Below are positions 1-12,600 of a stretch of DNA of 64,000 bases, piece by piece; position 1 is the first letter of the stretch; each line of letters begins with the position of its first letter. Origin of the DNA: Bugula neritina (Eukaryota; Bryozoa; Gymnolaemata; Cheilostomatida; Bugulidae); NCBI GenBank assembly GCA_964035545.1, contig OZ037766.1:4937722-5001721 (forward strand). The letters are read 5' to 3'. The translations under genes were made by a program, and so were the position numbers. The notes beneath the pieces were generated by a model. It worked only from the letters and a program-made list of their open reading frames with translations, ran no database searches and was not told the DNA's origin.

Positions 1-481
1 AAGCATTTTATTATAATATTTTTAGAGTACCACAAGCTTGACGGTAATTATATTACAAGTATTATTATTATGCTTTTGAATTGCCAAAATATCATACAAG
101 CATCTAAAAAGTAATTGTCTTATTAGTTTATAACCTTATGCTTTTTATTTATAAGTTTCTTGAACTGTTTCTCACCATATGCATTTTAGTTATTTTTATT
201 TATAAACAATACTATTAACTGTATTATTTGTATCATTGTTTGCTTTCAAGTCTCATCAGATCAACACTACAAAGTTATTGAATTATTTGAGAGTTGTCCA
301 CTTGTGTGATAAAATAGATGGAAAACTACTTCACAGTAACTCTAGATTTTAGATGCTTCCAAATCTTTCTTATCATTAAAGCTTTCATTGAACCAGACAA
401 TGTGTCCGGTGAACACTATGCTCTGCTCACAGTCCAGATATGTTGGTTTATAAATATTTAGAGATGGAACGAACTGTCTAG

Positions 482-3400
482 ACAGCACCACAATGAACTC
501 ATACTCTTACGCATGGACAAATTATTCTAGCGAACATTTTGGTCAGTCGCTAAGTTCGGATGAACAATGTAAGATTGCTGCTGAAGATGGACAATTTATC
601 TACGCTGGGGTATATACATGTACATATTAGTAGATGTTATCTTAGCATGTAGATGTCCAATATAAGTCATATAAGCACAAATTACTGTGAATATTGCTAA
701 ATAACAGAAATATAAGACTTGAATACAGACTGAATAAAACAGCAGATCAATCTGATAATTATTAGAATTAGTTAACACTAGCAAACATGCTCTCTCTTGT
801 CATTGGTCAGTTAACCATTAGTAATGAATCTTGTACAATACAAACTTTTACAGTTGATATGTCTAATATGTACCTATCAGATAATACAGTAGAACAGCAG
901 TAGGTTTTATGGATAGCTTATGCACCAAATTTAAACAAAGTCAAAGCAAATTGTAAAGTAAATGTGATTTTACTGACTGTTTCATAGATACTTTCTTGTT
1001 TCAAAAATATTTGAAAAGTAACAAAATTTCCGTAAATATATGGTCAGATAAATATTTAGAATATAATGGCACCGAATCACCAAGTTTAATGTTTTTGCAG
1101 GGACTTAGTAGCGCTGAAAAGATGTGTTACAGTATCACATGCTTAAACCTGAACACCAACACAGAGAAGCAATTTGGACCAGCTTTTGAGCATACCAGTT
1201 GTGGTGACCACAAGGTAGCTGTACCTTTATATATGACATGACTGTGACATCATGGTTATCAATATTTATATGTATTTATTTATATAAATATATAATATCT
1301 TTATATGTTTATTATTATTAACGATCACATGCACACATTTTGTGGATCCAAGTAAAACAAACAGTAGGTGTACATGCAACTTTTAGCAATTTAAACTGAA
1401 CCTGTTTCCTTTTGACAGTGGTGTATAGAAGAGAAGTGTGTGTATGACACTAGGGCTCCAGCCACGCATGGTAAGTGGGGTATTTATCTCTAAGCAGAAT
1501 TTGTATGTCACGTATATTTTCCCATCTTCATTCTTTTTAGTTGTGTAGCAAACATAGTTACTTAAACCATGTATTACAGCCACTTGCCCTTTGGGTGAGA
1601 AAGCGTACTGCAGCACCATTTACAGTGGCAGATGTTATGACCCAGAGGTACAGAAAGATTGCTGCATTACATGTCCATTGCGTAAGAAAGATACTGCAGA
1701 TGGCACTTGTATCTATGGCAACAAGGCCAGTACATGCTCCTCTAAGAACTTCCCCTACGAGTGTTACTGGAGCAGTGATTGTTGTGAAACATGCCAAGAG
1801 TACCTGAGTCCTTGGCTTGGGCCGAACTGTCCTTATGGGGATAAGTACTTTGTCTGCTCAGATCCTAGCTACAGTCCTTGCACTTATTTCCCCACCCAGT
1901 GCTGCGACACGTGCTGTCCACAGGTGGGGGCTGCACCTGGGTATTCGTGTAGTCCAAGTGAAGTTACTCTATTGAAACGCACCACCCGAACTGCTGGTCG
2001 CAATCTCAAGGCCATCTGGTCACCAGCTCGTACAACTACTAAGCTGAGTTCTGCCCCGTCTTCGTTCTCCAGTCCTGCTGTTTCAGCTACCACCCTTCCA
2101 ACTGCATACCAGCCGACTCTTCCTATAATAGTGTCAAGGTTAAATTTATCAAGAAAACATGAATTCAATACTAATTCAAGATTTGGATTCTTTCTTCGGA
2201 TAAACACCATAATCAATGTTTCATTTGACTGCAGAGAATTGGAGTTGTCACCTGCTAATGGAAAAACTTACATAGAAGCTGAGGTAGTATATACTGTATT
2301 ATAAATATATTGCTGGGTGCTTCTTCAACAAAGGGTTTACCAATTGCTGATTTGTTGTCATAAAATCTATAAATAGTACAGAAATATATTCCAAAATAGA
2401 AATATAGTATGATATTTTCCGTGGAATATGATGGTATGGGTTGGCCAAGACTTGCACTGGTTTTACATGTAGTCACATTGTATGATGGTATTTGGTATAT
2501 TTTGGCACAGATTTATATTAACATGAGCTCAACCATTATAATGTGAATGAGAATCATGCAGCTTTAAGAGTCAAATGCAAGCTGATGTTAAGTTGCTGTA
2601 AATTAAAAGCAACATAATTACTAATCAAGGCAGCTGAGATGATTTATATATGTTAAACTGGCGGTATGCAATGCTTTCTGTAAAACTTTTGCCTTCACTG
2701 GGATCCAACCCAGAACCTTCCGGCTTGCAAGCTGGTGTGCTAACCATTACACCACAAGAACGACGGGATTCCCAACGCTTCCACTGTACTTTTCCATTTG
2801 CAGGCTGTGGTATGCTCTGGTGTGAAGAGATATGTCCATAGTGTAATAAAATGTACTGCACTGCAGTTTTCTTGTGGCAGTCTGGTTGTCAATGCTGTCG
2901 TAGAGATAGCCTCTGTTCCAACATCTCCAACTACAACTGATCAGTTTAGCCAACAGCTAAATGCAATAGTTATGGATCACACACTCAGTAAGTTGTGAAA
3001 GAGTAAGGGTATTTAGTAAATGAGAAACGTGACGTGATGACATGATGGAAAATTTTTTATAAAAATTAAACTGAAATCCTGCCACTAAAGAAACTAATGT
3101 ATGAATAACAAACAAAAATGGCAGCTCCTATAAGCGACTTACTAGTCGTTACATAGAAATATAAATCACAGGAAGTGCAGCTTTGTAAGGAGTTATGTGA
3201 AAACTCAGCTAACTCTGTTACACTATTTCCTGTTATTGGTAACATTGCAAAAAATTTTTTACCACAAAACTGGTCAGAAAAGCTTAGCGAAAGTACCATG
3301 GCAACTGAACGAGGTTTTGTAAGGCAGATTTTAAGTGAATAAAACAAGTATAATTTTCTTTTAGACTTTTTGTTTATAAACGAAAATATTGTATTTTTAT

Positions 3401-4765
3401 TAGACAACATAAAGCTTCAATTTTGCCATGCATATTTGCACAATAATGCAATATGTTTTGAAAACAGTAACATCCAGTTAATTGTACACTGCCCAAGTTA
3501 TTAAACCTGCAGATTTCATGTCTTACTTTTATTTTTCCTATTGTGCTTAGCATTGACTCTTCGTTTACTTAGTCTTACAATCTTAGTATGATATTTTATG
3601 TAGAACCATGTCTTTACACCCTTTGTTGATTGTTTTTAAAAGAATAATAACTTTTTTTTCTAAAGGCATATATAAATATTATATAACATTTTTGTAGAAC
3701 TTTGTTATTTTCTAGTGTTATGCTAGTCACAGTAGCATATTGTATAATTTAAGTATTACTTTCTACCCACAGATGTAACAGATTTTCCAGCTGTTTATGA
3801 TATAAATGAGTGCAGCGTGGATGAGCTGAACATCTGCAGCCCAAATGCTCTTTGCACCAACACTGATGGGTCTTATTTCTGCACATGCAGTGAGGGTAAG
3901 CAATGAGTAATGCATAAAATATGTTTCTGTGAATAAGCAAGATTTGCACTTTTACCTAATATACTTCTGTGCTCTATCTATTTACTTATAGTTTTGATGT
4001 TTATCTAGTCTAAATAACTAATATAATTGTAATATTGTATGCTAGTTTGTGTACTTAAGGATTTGTCTTCTCACTATCAACTTGTTCTATTATTCGTTTA
4101 CACAACACATTAACCAAAACAAATTTAAACTTATTTTTTGAAAACAAGTAAAATTTAAAACTTTGATGATATATAGTACTGTAACAATTCCATTAAAATT
4201 TGATTTTCTTTAGCAAATTCAAATTTTTTGTTAAATTAAATAAGGGCTTTTTATTTTTGTTTGTTTATGCATACATAAAAGTTAAGAATCAGGTACTTCA
4301 CATGGATAGGTCACCCGATGATATTCTCTAATTATTATATTCTAGAGTATTCCAGTGACCTGTCACCTTACAATACGTCTGCTGGAAGAGTTTGCGCTGT
4401 AGCCTGTGAACCTAACTACTGCTCACCATCTCACTTTTGTGAGGAAAGGCCAGAGACCAGCCCTCACTGTATATGCATTGGTGTGTCAAAAAGCTATAAT
4501 GTTTCAAACATTTCATGTCATAGTTGGTAAAGAGATTTATAAATTAAGTTAGGATATACCATTTATCAAGTATATATGGTATATTTACCTGCAGTTAATG
4601 CATTTAACTGTCATTATTTTGTTATTTTTAGATGGAATTGTCTGCCCTTTATGGATCCTGATTCTTTCTGTAGTTGCCTTCTCATTAATACTGTCCATCA
4701 TACTGGCCATTATATTATGTATGAGCAAACGCCGGACACATCACATTCTTTTCCAGCACGAATAA
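482..4765 (+). CDS. Membrane-anchored ADAMTS-like protein, 3' part (ADAMTS Cys-rich, ShKT-like, SEA, EGF, TM)
   Basis: Exons: 482-609, 1101-1214, 1419-1470, 1580-2283, 2804-2987, 3773-3895, 4346-4480, 4632-4765. All junctions are GT/AG and in phase, giving about 524 codons. The first exon has an acceptor, so the gene begins upstream of the window and the zinc-binding catalytic part is not seen. Order: post-catalytic segment; ADAMTS-type cysteine-rich region (SSDEQCKIA ... [15 protein letters not shown]); three cysteine modules ending DCCITC, DCCETC and QCCDTC that resemble ShKT domains; a Ser/Thr/Pro-rich linker; a SEA-like domain split over exons 4 and 5; a calcium-binding-type EGF (DINECSVDE ... 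[12 protein letters not shown]); a second EGF-like module; one transmembrane helix (exon 8); and a short basic tail ending HILFQHE. By family knowledge it is a cell-surface or shed extracellular-matrix protease. The whole mosaic is unusual for ADAMTS proteins, which are normally secreted. Confidence 0.72.
2688..2763 (-). repeat. tRNA-derived SINE head or tRNA pseudogene
   Basis: Read on the minus strand, this stretch has an A-box-like block (TGGTGTAATGGTTAGCAC), an anticodon-like arm with loop CTTGCAA, and a B-box-like block (GGTTCTGGGTTGGATCC). These are the internal RNA polymerase III promoter elements of a tRNA. The acceptor stem does not close well, so a working tRNA is unlikely. A SINE head or a decayed tRNA copy is the better reading. 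It sits in the intron directly before the SEA exon that starts at 2804. Confidence 0.5.
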
Positions 4766-4789
4766 AAATCTAAGCTGTTGTAAAATTAG

Positions 4790-4795
4790 AATAAA
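4790..4795 (+). promoter_or_regulatory. Poly(A) signal of the ADAMTS-like gene
   Basis: AATAAA lies 25 bases after the TAA stop and probably directs 3' end formation. Confidence 0.55.
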
Positions 4796-5742
4796 TAAAT
4801 ACGCCATGCACTGCATGTTTGCGCTCTTATATTTTAAGACTTTTTATATACCTACCTGCTAAATCTAAACTTTAAAAATGAAAAGTAGAAAAAACAATAT
4901 GTAAATTGATCTTCAATTTATTAAATATTAACTTAACTAACTTGCTTAGATAAACTGCTATCTATTTGATTATAATATAAGCCAGATTTTGAAAAACTGT
5001 ACATGACGAGGGTTATTTACTGATGATTGATACAAGACATGCCTAACTAGATATAAGGCTAGATCTATTTAGAAATTTATATAGTTTTTAGTAGTGCTTC
5101 TATAGTTCCAAAAATATATCATATTTTTATTCTTAATTTAATTTTAGCTAAAATATTAGTCAATTGTTTTTTAAATCATATTTTTGTGTGCATTTCCAAC
5201 TCATTATTTTATACAAATGAATCTAAAGTTTTATATAAAAGAAAGCTGTATTTGCATCTAGTAAAACAAAGTTGTACAATCATGAAGTATGTTTTGTTTC
5301 AATAATATAATAAACTGATTTCAAACTAGATGTCATATTTTCATCAAAGGATTATTATTAAATGATCGTTATTGAAACAGCTACTCTGTTGTGTGGTTTA
5401 GGTCACTTTAATTTCTCCTGTTAAGCTTGCAGTTCTGATTTTTCGGTACTAGTTTGTCTGTTGTGTAGTTTAGTTTGTCTGTTAACAAGCAGTGTATAAC
5501 TAAAAGCTGTAATTTTGTCACAAATTATGCAGATGCCTATATTCAGTTTTTTTGGCAATATAGCAACACACCACATCACACAATATAATATTTTAAGACA
5601 TAATATAATATAATGTTATATATAATATGATACAATATTAAACTTAACTTTCTATCTATAGGAATTAGCAGTGGAATGAGATTCATTACATAAGTTGCAT
5701 TTTTAATAAATTTGAGTTTGTTCGTCAAATAAAAAAAGAACT
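4796..5742. other. Intergenic, no gene seen
   Basis: AT-rich DNA between the ADAMTS-like gene and the BEL/Pao element. No open frame with recognisable content and no structured RNA was seen on either strand. Confidence 0.6.
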
Positions 5743-5747
5743 TGTAG

Positions 5748-6530
5748 TGTAACTGCCCTCCTAGTTTGCTATGAAAGTTCCATACGGGTGTATGTTTTAG
5801 TGTAGATAGTTTATTGATTTACACTGTTCACACCATTTACACCTTTTACACCGTGAAACTACAATTTTCACAAAACAAAATGATTAAAATATGATAGAAT
5901 AAGAGCAAATTAAACACAGAAAAGTACATAAAAGAATTTGATAAATTGCTTGTTTTATAATTATTAAAATATTCAAAGTAACAGTATAAATCAACAAAGT
6001 TATAATATATAAAAGCATACCTCTTTCACCCTTTCTAGGAGAGAGTTAGTAGTATAAAGAAAGCAACATTTTATACCGTGTGTTTGTAAAAATAGCTATA
6101 ATATTATGTGAGAGTAGATGAGAATGGAACCTTGACGCTTGAGGGTTCTTACGATAATGTCCTGGCTAAATGTATTTTAACTGTTTTTGTCGGCATGTGT
6201 AAAGCTAGTGCACTCAGTTTCTTAGTCATGGTTTTTTGAGTGCAGCCAGTGCAAAATAAAACTTGCAATGCACCGAGTGATACTAAAATGGTCTTGAAGA
6301 TAAAAAAAAACAGTGACAAACAAGTGCTAAAGAGTACACTAAGGATGGGTGATTCATCGCTGTTGGAATATGTGACAACACAAACGCAGTGTGGCAATGT
6401 CGGTAAATGCTAAATTGCTAATTGATATATATTATGACAGTTATGAACAAATTGGCAGCAGAGTGTCAGTAAGCAAACTAAATAAAACCAAATTTATGAA
6501 ATTTTACTATTTATTATAAAGGACACTACA
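5748..6530 (-). repeat. 3' LTR of the BEL/Pao element
   Basis: 783 bp, matching 13753-14535 over every block I compared by eye, with no difference found. Because the element is on the minus strand this left copy is the 3' LTR. It contains an 82-codon frame at 6149-6397 that is repeated exactly in the other LTR; I do not treat it as a gene. Confidence 0.93.
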
Positions 6531-6539
6531 CTCCCACCT
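6531..6539 (-). other. Polypurine tract of the BEL/Pao element
   Basis: On the minus strand AGGTGGGAG directly precedes the 3' LTR. This is the expected primer site for plus-strand DNA synthesis. Confidence 0.6.
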
Positions 6540-6604
6540 AAAATTTCAGAAATTTTTCAGCAAAGTTTTACTCGTTATCCTTTAAATACATATGTATATA
6601 TTTT

Positions 6605-9600
6605 TTAGTTTTCAATTAGTGTCACCAGCTTTGAGACAGGGCGGTGTAGGTACTTTTTGGAGTTCACAGGCTGGTTTCTATTACCAATTAAAATTTTGGC
6701 TGATCGGACTCTACCGTCTTTTGATTTTATACATTCTACCACCTTTCCCATAGACCACTCATTTCTATTACCATTGTCATCCACAATAATCACTATGTTT
6801 CCGGTCTTCATTTCTCGGCCTGTTTGATTCACCCATTTCTGGCGAGATTGGAGATAGCACAAATACTCAGTGCGCCAACGCTGCCAGAAGTTATTTGCCA
6901 GATGCTGCACCGCACGCCAGCGCTTGCGGCTGTAAATATCACTGTCAGTGAATTCAGATGGAGGTGAAAGAATGATGTCTGACTTCATAGTCAGCAGGAG
7001 ATTTGGAGTGAGAGGATGATGCTCTTCAGTGACTGTAGAGAGGGGCCTCGAATTTATGATAGCCATAACCTCATACATGAGGGTTCGGAGGTTACTGGTG
7101 TCGAGTCTTCCAGCATGTTTTCTCAGAACATGTTGAAGTATGCTTCTGGCTGAACGGATCATCCTTTCCCAGACGCCACCCATGTGACTGGCTGCAGGTG
7201 GGTTTAGCTTAAACTCCAGGACACCTTTCTCAGTTAATTCAGGAATAGCGCCAATGAAGTTGGTACCCTGGTCACACCAGATTTCTCTAATGGGGCCGCG
7301 AATAGCAATTACGTTGCGAATGGCATTTATGAAGGAAGAAGTAGTCATGTCATCAAGTACCTCGATGTGGACCGCTCGACTGGCCAAGCAAGTGACCATT
7401 AGACCATAACGTTTCAGTTCAGTGCGTCTATCCTTGACTTGGAAGGGGCCAAAACAGTCGACTCCACAATAAGTGAAAGGGGGTGACTCTGTAACTCTTT
7501 CTGCAGGAAGTGAAGACATATTTGGAATGATTGGCTTACCGCGATCACGACGGCAGTCCACACAATGATAGATGAGAGAGGTAACTAGCTGTCTAGCACC
7601 TATGACCCAATAACCAGCTGATCTCATTTGAGCTAGGGTCATTCCACGACCTTGATGCTTAGCCTGGTTATGGAAGTGCTGAAGAAGAAGTTGGGTAAAA
7701 TGTCCGGCCTTGGGAAGGATGATTGGGTGTTTGTTTGAGAACTCAATGAATGCGCTATGATCGAGTCTACCTCCAACTCTCATGATACCCTTTGAATCAA
7801 GGAATGGGCTGAGATTGAAGATAGGGCTGCTTTGACTGATTTTCTTGCCATCTTTCAGGCATTGAGCTTCAGGAAGATGCTCCTGTTGTGCAGATTTGAT
7901 GATGTATGATTCAGAGGCAGATTTTATATCATAAGAAGTGCTTTTCATGTGCTTAGAGCGTGCTTTCTGAATGAATAGTCCTGTCACTTTGACAGCTGTC
8001 GTCCAGGAGGAAAAGCGATGGAGCAAATGATAAAGTGTTGGATGGGTGGAGGTATCATGGGTTGAAGTAACAAGTGACTTGACCTCTTTGTCATCATTTC
8101 TAACTTGTGGGGTTGGCTGCTCAGGGATTACTATCGGTTCATTCCAGAGAAAATCTGGTCCCGTGAACCAGTTGGATTTGTTTAGCTGATCAATGGTCAG
8201 ACCTCTTGAGGCATGGTCAGCAGGGTTCTGGTCTGTTGGTACGTAAAACCAACTTTCTGGACATGACTGGTCTCTAACCTTTTGGATTCGGTTTGTGACA
8301 TATACATGGAACTTCTTTGAGGTGTTTTTGAGATAGCCAAGTACAACTTGAGAATCAGTCCAAAATGTTTCAGTGACATCCATTCCAAGTTCTGACCTAA
8401 TAATGCCGGATACTTGTGCTGAGGTGACTGCTGCTTGCAGTTCCATGCGGGGGATTGTGATGGGTTTGATTGGAGCTACTCGACCTTTACTCATGAGCAA
8501 GGAAACATTGACTTGGTGCTTGGCATTGACCACTCTCAAGTAGCTGACTTCACCATAGCCATCTGTACTGGCATCGGAGAAATGATGAATTTCTGCTTTG
8601 GAGATATCACCGAAATCATGTGGTTTGTAGCATCTCTTGATGTGGATGTTGGAGAGATCGGACAGAGAAGATTTCCAGCTCTCCCACCGTAATAACAGTT
8701 CACCTTCTAGGGTTGCCTCCCATGAAGCTGAAATTCTACACATATCTTGGAGTATATTTTTACCCTTCAAAATGAATGGGGAGAGGAAGCCTAAAGGATC
8801 AAATATGGATGCAATGGTAGAGAGAACACCTGAACGAGTGTTAGGGTTTGACTTGATGGATGAGCTGAATGTGAAAGCATCAGATTTGAGTGACCACAGA
8901 AGACCTAGAGTTCTTTCAATGGGTTGAGAATCATCATCAGGCTCAAGAGTTTGGATGTCTTGCACATTTCTTTCAGAAGCGGGGATAGATTCGAGAACAG
9001 CAGATGAGTTAGATGAGAATTTGTGAAGACGTAAATTGCCTTCTTGGCATATGGATATGGCGTCTTGGACCACACTAATTGCAGAGTCAGTATCAGAGAA
9101 ACTCATTAAACCATCATCTACATAAAAGTTGTTTCTGATGAACGATTTAGCAAGTGTGTTTGGGTTGATGCTAGTGTCACAGAGTGACCGCAAACCGTAT
9201 GTTGTGCATGCGGGGGATGACGTTGCGCCAAAGAGATGCACTTTCATTCTGTAAGGAACTATCTCTCCCTGTTCGTCATACCAAAGAAACCTGAGGAGAT
9301 CTCTATGTTCAGGAAAAACCCGAAACTGATGGAACATTCTACCAATGTCACAGGTTACTCCTACCAGGTCTTTCCCGAATCTCATCAAAATACCTATCAA
9401 GCTATTCATTTGATCAGGACCCTGGAGCAGATAGTCATTGAGACACATCCCTCCCACCTTGGCGGCTCCATCAAAGACAATCCGAATTTTTCCAGGTTTC
9501 TTGGGATGGTAAACACCAAAGTGAGGGATGTACCATGCGCTCTCATTGTTTTTCTGGTCATCTGGAACAAGTTCTGCCTCACCTTGTGTTATGATGTCAT

Positions 9601-12600
9601 TCATAAATTTGTGATAGTGCTCAGAGAAAGTAGGATTAGTTAAATTTTTTTGAAGATTTTTGAATCGATTGAGTGCCATGTATTTAGATTTGTTCGGACC
9701 GGGTTGAGATTTTAGTGGAAGAGGCATAGTGATGTGACCTTCTACATCTTTATATGTTTGCTCTTTCATGAGTTTCAAGAAGTTGATGTCATCGATTGAC
9801 ATCTTTGAATTCTCATTTGACGGATCTGAATCAAAGTCAGAGCTTAGGATCTTAAGGATTTTGGTTTCCAGGTTGGCATCTTCATTGTGGCTGTCTGCCT
9901 GTATCTTAAATGAGATATTTTCTCTGGTTGTGGGTTGTAAGACTGCAAGGTTTACTATCGTAAGCAAATTACGGGGGTTCTTTTGAGTATTATTTTGTGT
10001 GGTATTTCCCATGAGTAGCCAACCAAGATCACTCAGCCTAGCAAATGGCACATTGTCACCAGCAGTAATTTCTTGCCGTGACATGAATACTTGTGGCAGA
10101 TTGCCACCAATGAGGAGACCGAGAGTGAGCTGGTTGCCTTCTTTGGCAGTGATGAATTCAGAAGCAAGGTGACGTAGATGGGGCCAGTCCTGTACGGACA
10201 TGGAATTAGGAATTTCATTGCGATTGAAGGGTATTTGTGACTGACTAACACAAGTTGGCAGCTTAATATACTTTTGTCTATTGTAGCCGCGGACTAACAG
10301 CCCAGTTGCAGCTTGTCTGCTGGATGTAGACCCTTGTACATCTGTGAGGGTGCTGATATTCATGTCCGTATCATGAGTAGTGGCGTTGAGTGCATGAATA
10401 GTGTCGTGAGTGATGAATGTGTGATTAGAACCAGAGTCTAATAGAGCATAGACTAGGACTTCATGGCCAGGATTTTCTATTGATGATACATACACTGGAA
10501 TGGTCCATGAGGCAAGGTTTGCTGGCCTATTTCCGGCGCAGTTACGTGCGGTGGCTTGTGTTGGATTATTTTCGTTGCCTTTATTGGAGGTTAAGTTTTG
10601 AGTGGAGGACTTATTTTCGCTGCCTCGAATTTGATTATGTGAAATTTTATTTGGTTGAGAGGTCTTATTTTCGCTGCCTCTATTGTAATACTTATGGAAC
10701 ACAGCAAGATGTTTTTGCTTACAGTCTTTTTTAGTGCACGTCGCAGGGTGGCGACATTTATCCATTTTGTGTCCCGGCTTCGCACATGAATAACAAAGGT
10801 TGTTATTGTCAAATAATTTCTCTATGTCTGAATGAGGTAATTTTTCAAGTTTGAAACAGATGCCAGTGCCATGGTTGTTCATGTTACACATCAAGCATGG
10901 GTACCTACGCATAGGTTTTGTGGTGTCATGTGATATGTTGGCTGTTGTAGCTTGATTTTCTGAAGCGAGAAATGCTGTTGCCTGCTTTTCGGACTTGCGA
11001 GTAGGTTGATTCCGCCTATAGCTGTTATCATGGTTTTTATTTGATACGACTCTTTTGGCTATGGCTTTGTTTAGACTGTTGCTTGCTACATCAGCTTCTT
11101 TAGACAAGAACCGAACAAAATCAAATATTGATGGAAACCGATCTGTTGCTGATTCTATTTCAGTTGCTATTTTGACCCAACGATTGCCTACCGATATTGG
11201 TAATTTAGCGAGAATTTTCTCGTTTTCTCTTCGATCATTAAGGCAGTTGAGTTCAGGAAGCTTGTTCATGGCGGTTTGGCAGGATTCTAGAAAATTGACT
11301 AGTTCTTCCAGTGCCTCCCCGTCATGTTCTTTGATAAGGGGCCACTGTTCCAACTGGGTCCGATATGCTTCAGTGAGTATGTGGGGTTTCCCGAATTTAT
11401 CATTTAGCTTGCGTTTTGCTTCTTTAAATGCTTCTTCAGTTCCAATTTGGAATAAATTTGCTACTACTCGTTTAGCTTTACCACCTAAATATTGTTGAAG
11501 GAGAGCTATCTTTTGGAGGGGATTGTAACTACCACTCTCAATGAGACCCTCAAATGCCACCTTCCAATCCAAATATTCGAGGGGTTCACCAAAAAATACA
11601 GTGGGCTCGGCAGGTTTTAGTTTGATTGTGTGAATAGCTTGTGCTAGTGTGTTAGCAAATGCTTGTTGATCAGAAACGGAGCTGATGTTCCATGGTGGAG
11701 TGACGTCTACAGGGCTCCTTGTAGGGTACGAAGTGGAGTCAGCTGGTGCCTGGTAGAGCTGAGGGTTGGTAATAGGATGTTTAGTCTGAGTCCTAGGTGC
11801 AGGTACTGGAGGCATGATAGAAGGTTTGACTGGATTATGGGTTTCGACATTTAAATGTTTAAAGTTAGGTGCAGGTGCTGGAAGTACAATAGAGGAAGAC
11901 TTGGCTGGATTATCGAGTTCGGCATGTGATTGTGTGAAGTTAGGCTGGGGTAGTGGATGAAAAAGTGAAATACTGCCTTCATCTTCCATAGCCTCAGAAA
12001 GAACCTGTTCTTCAGCTTCAATGGCATCAAGTTCTGCTTGAATTTTGCTTTGCTCTATAGCCATTGCCAATTGTTTGGCTTGCATTTCTAGTGCATGAGT
12101 GCTTTTTGATGACTCAAGTTTCTGTTTGAGAGCTGCAGATTTTGCTTTAGCTTCCAACTGCATAGCTTTAATTTTTGAACTAGCACGGGATGATTTGGAA
12201 GCTGAGGTGAGATGGGATCGAGATTGAATTGAAATGACTGAACCTGATGGGTTACGTGGTTTAGACAGAAAAGCAGCTGATGATGCGCCTGGTTGGTTTG
12301 ATAAAGCAGTTTTAGAACGCGTTGTATAGACATGCATCAGCTCTAAGACTTGTTGCAGACAATTTTCATTATCTGCTCCTACGCGGTCAATTTGGTTTCT
12401 GACTTTTAGATCTGGTTCAAGATCGCCACAAGCTTCGCGCAATTGTTCATAGGCCTTGATTACATTGGCCTTCTCTTCAATAAGCTGCGTCTTTAAACCT
12501 TCTAAAGTCTCAAACGATATCTCTTTATGTGAGGAAAATTCCTTACTTATGAACTGATGAAACACACTGCAGTTTTTTAGTATCTCTTTTAATTTATCTG

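Noticed and set aside
1884-2216. 110-codon minus-strand frame
   Set aside because: Antisense of the large ADAMTS-like exon 1580-2283.
6149-6397. 82-codon frame, duplicated at 14154-14402
   Set aside because: It is inside the BEL/Pao LTRs; its duplication reflects the two LTR copies, not a conserved gene.
8435-9643. Plus-strand frames opposite the BEL/Pao Pol
   Set aside because: Antisense shadows of the 2061-codon frame with no recognisable domains.
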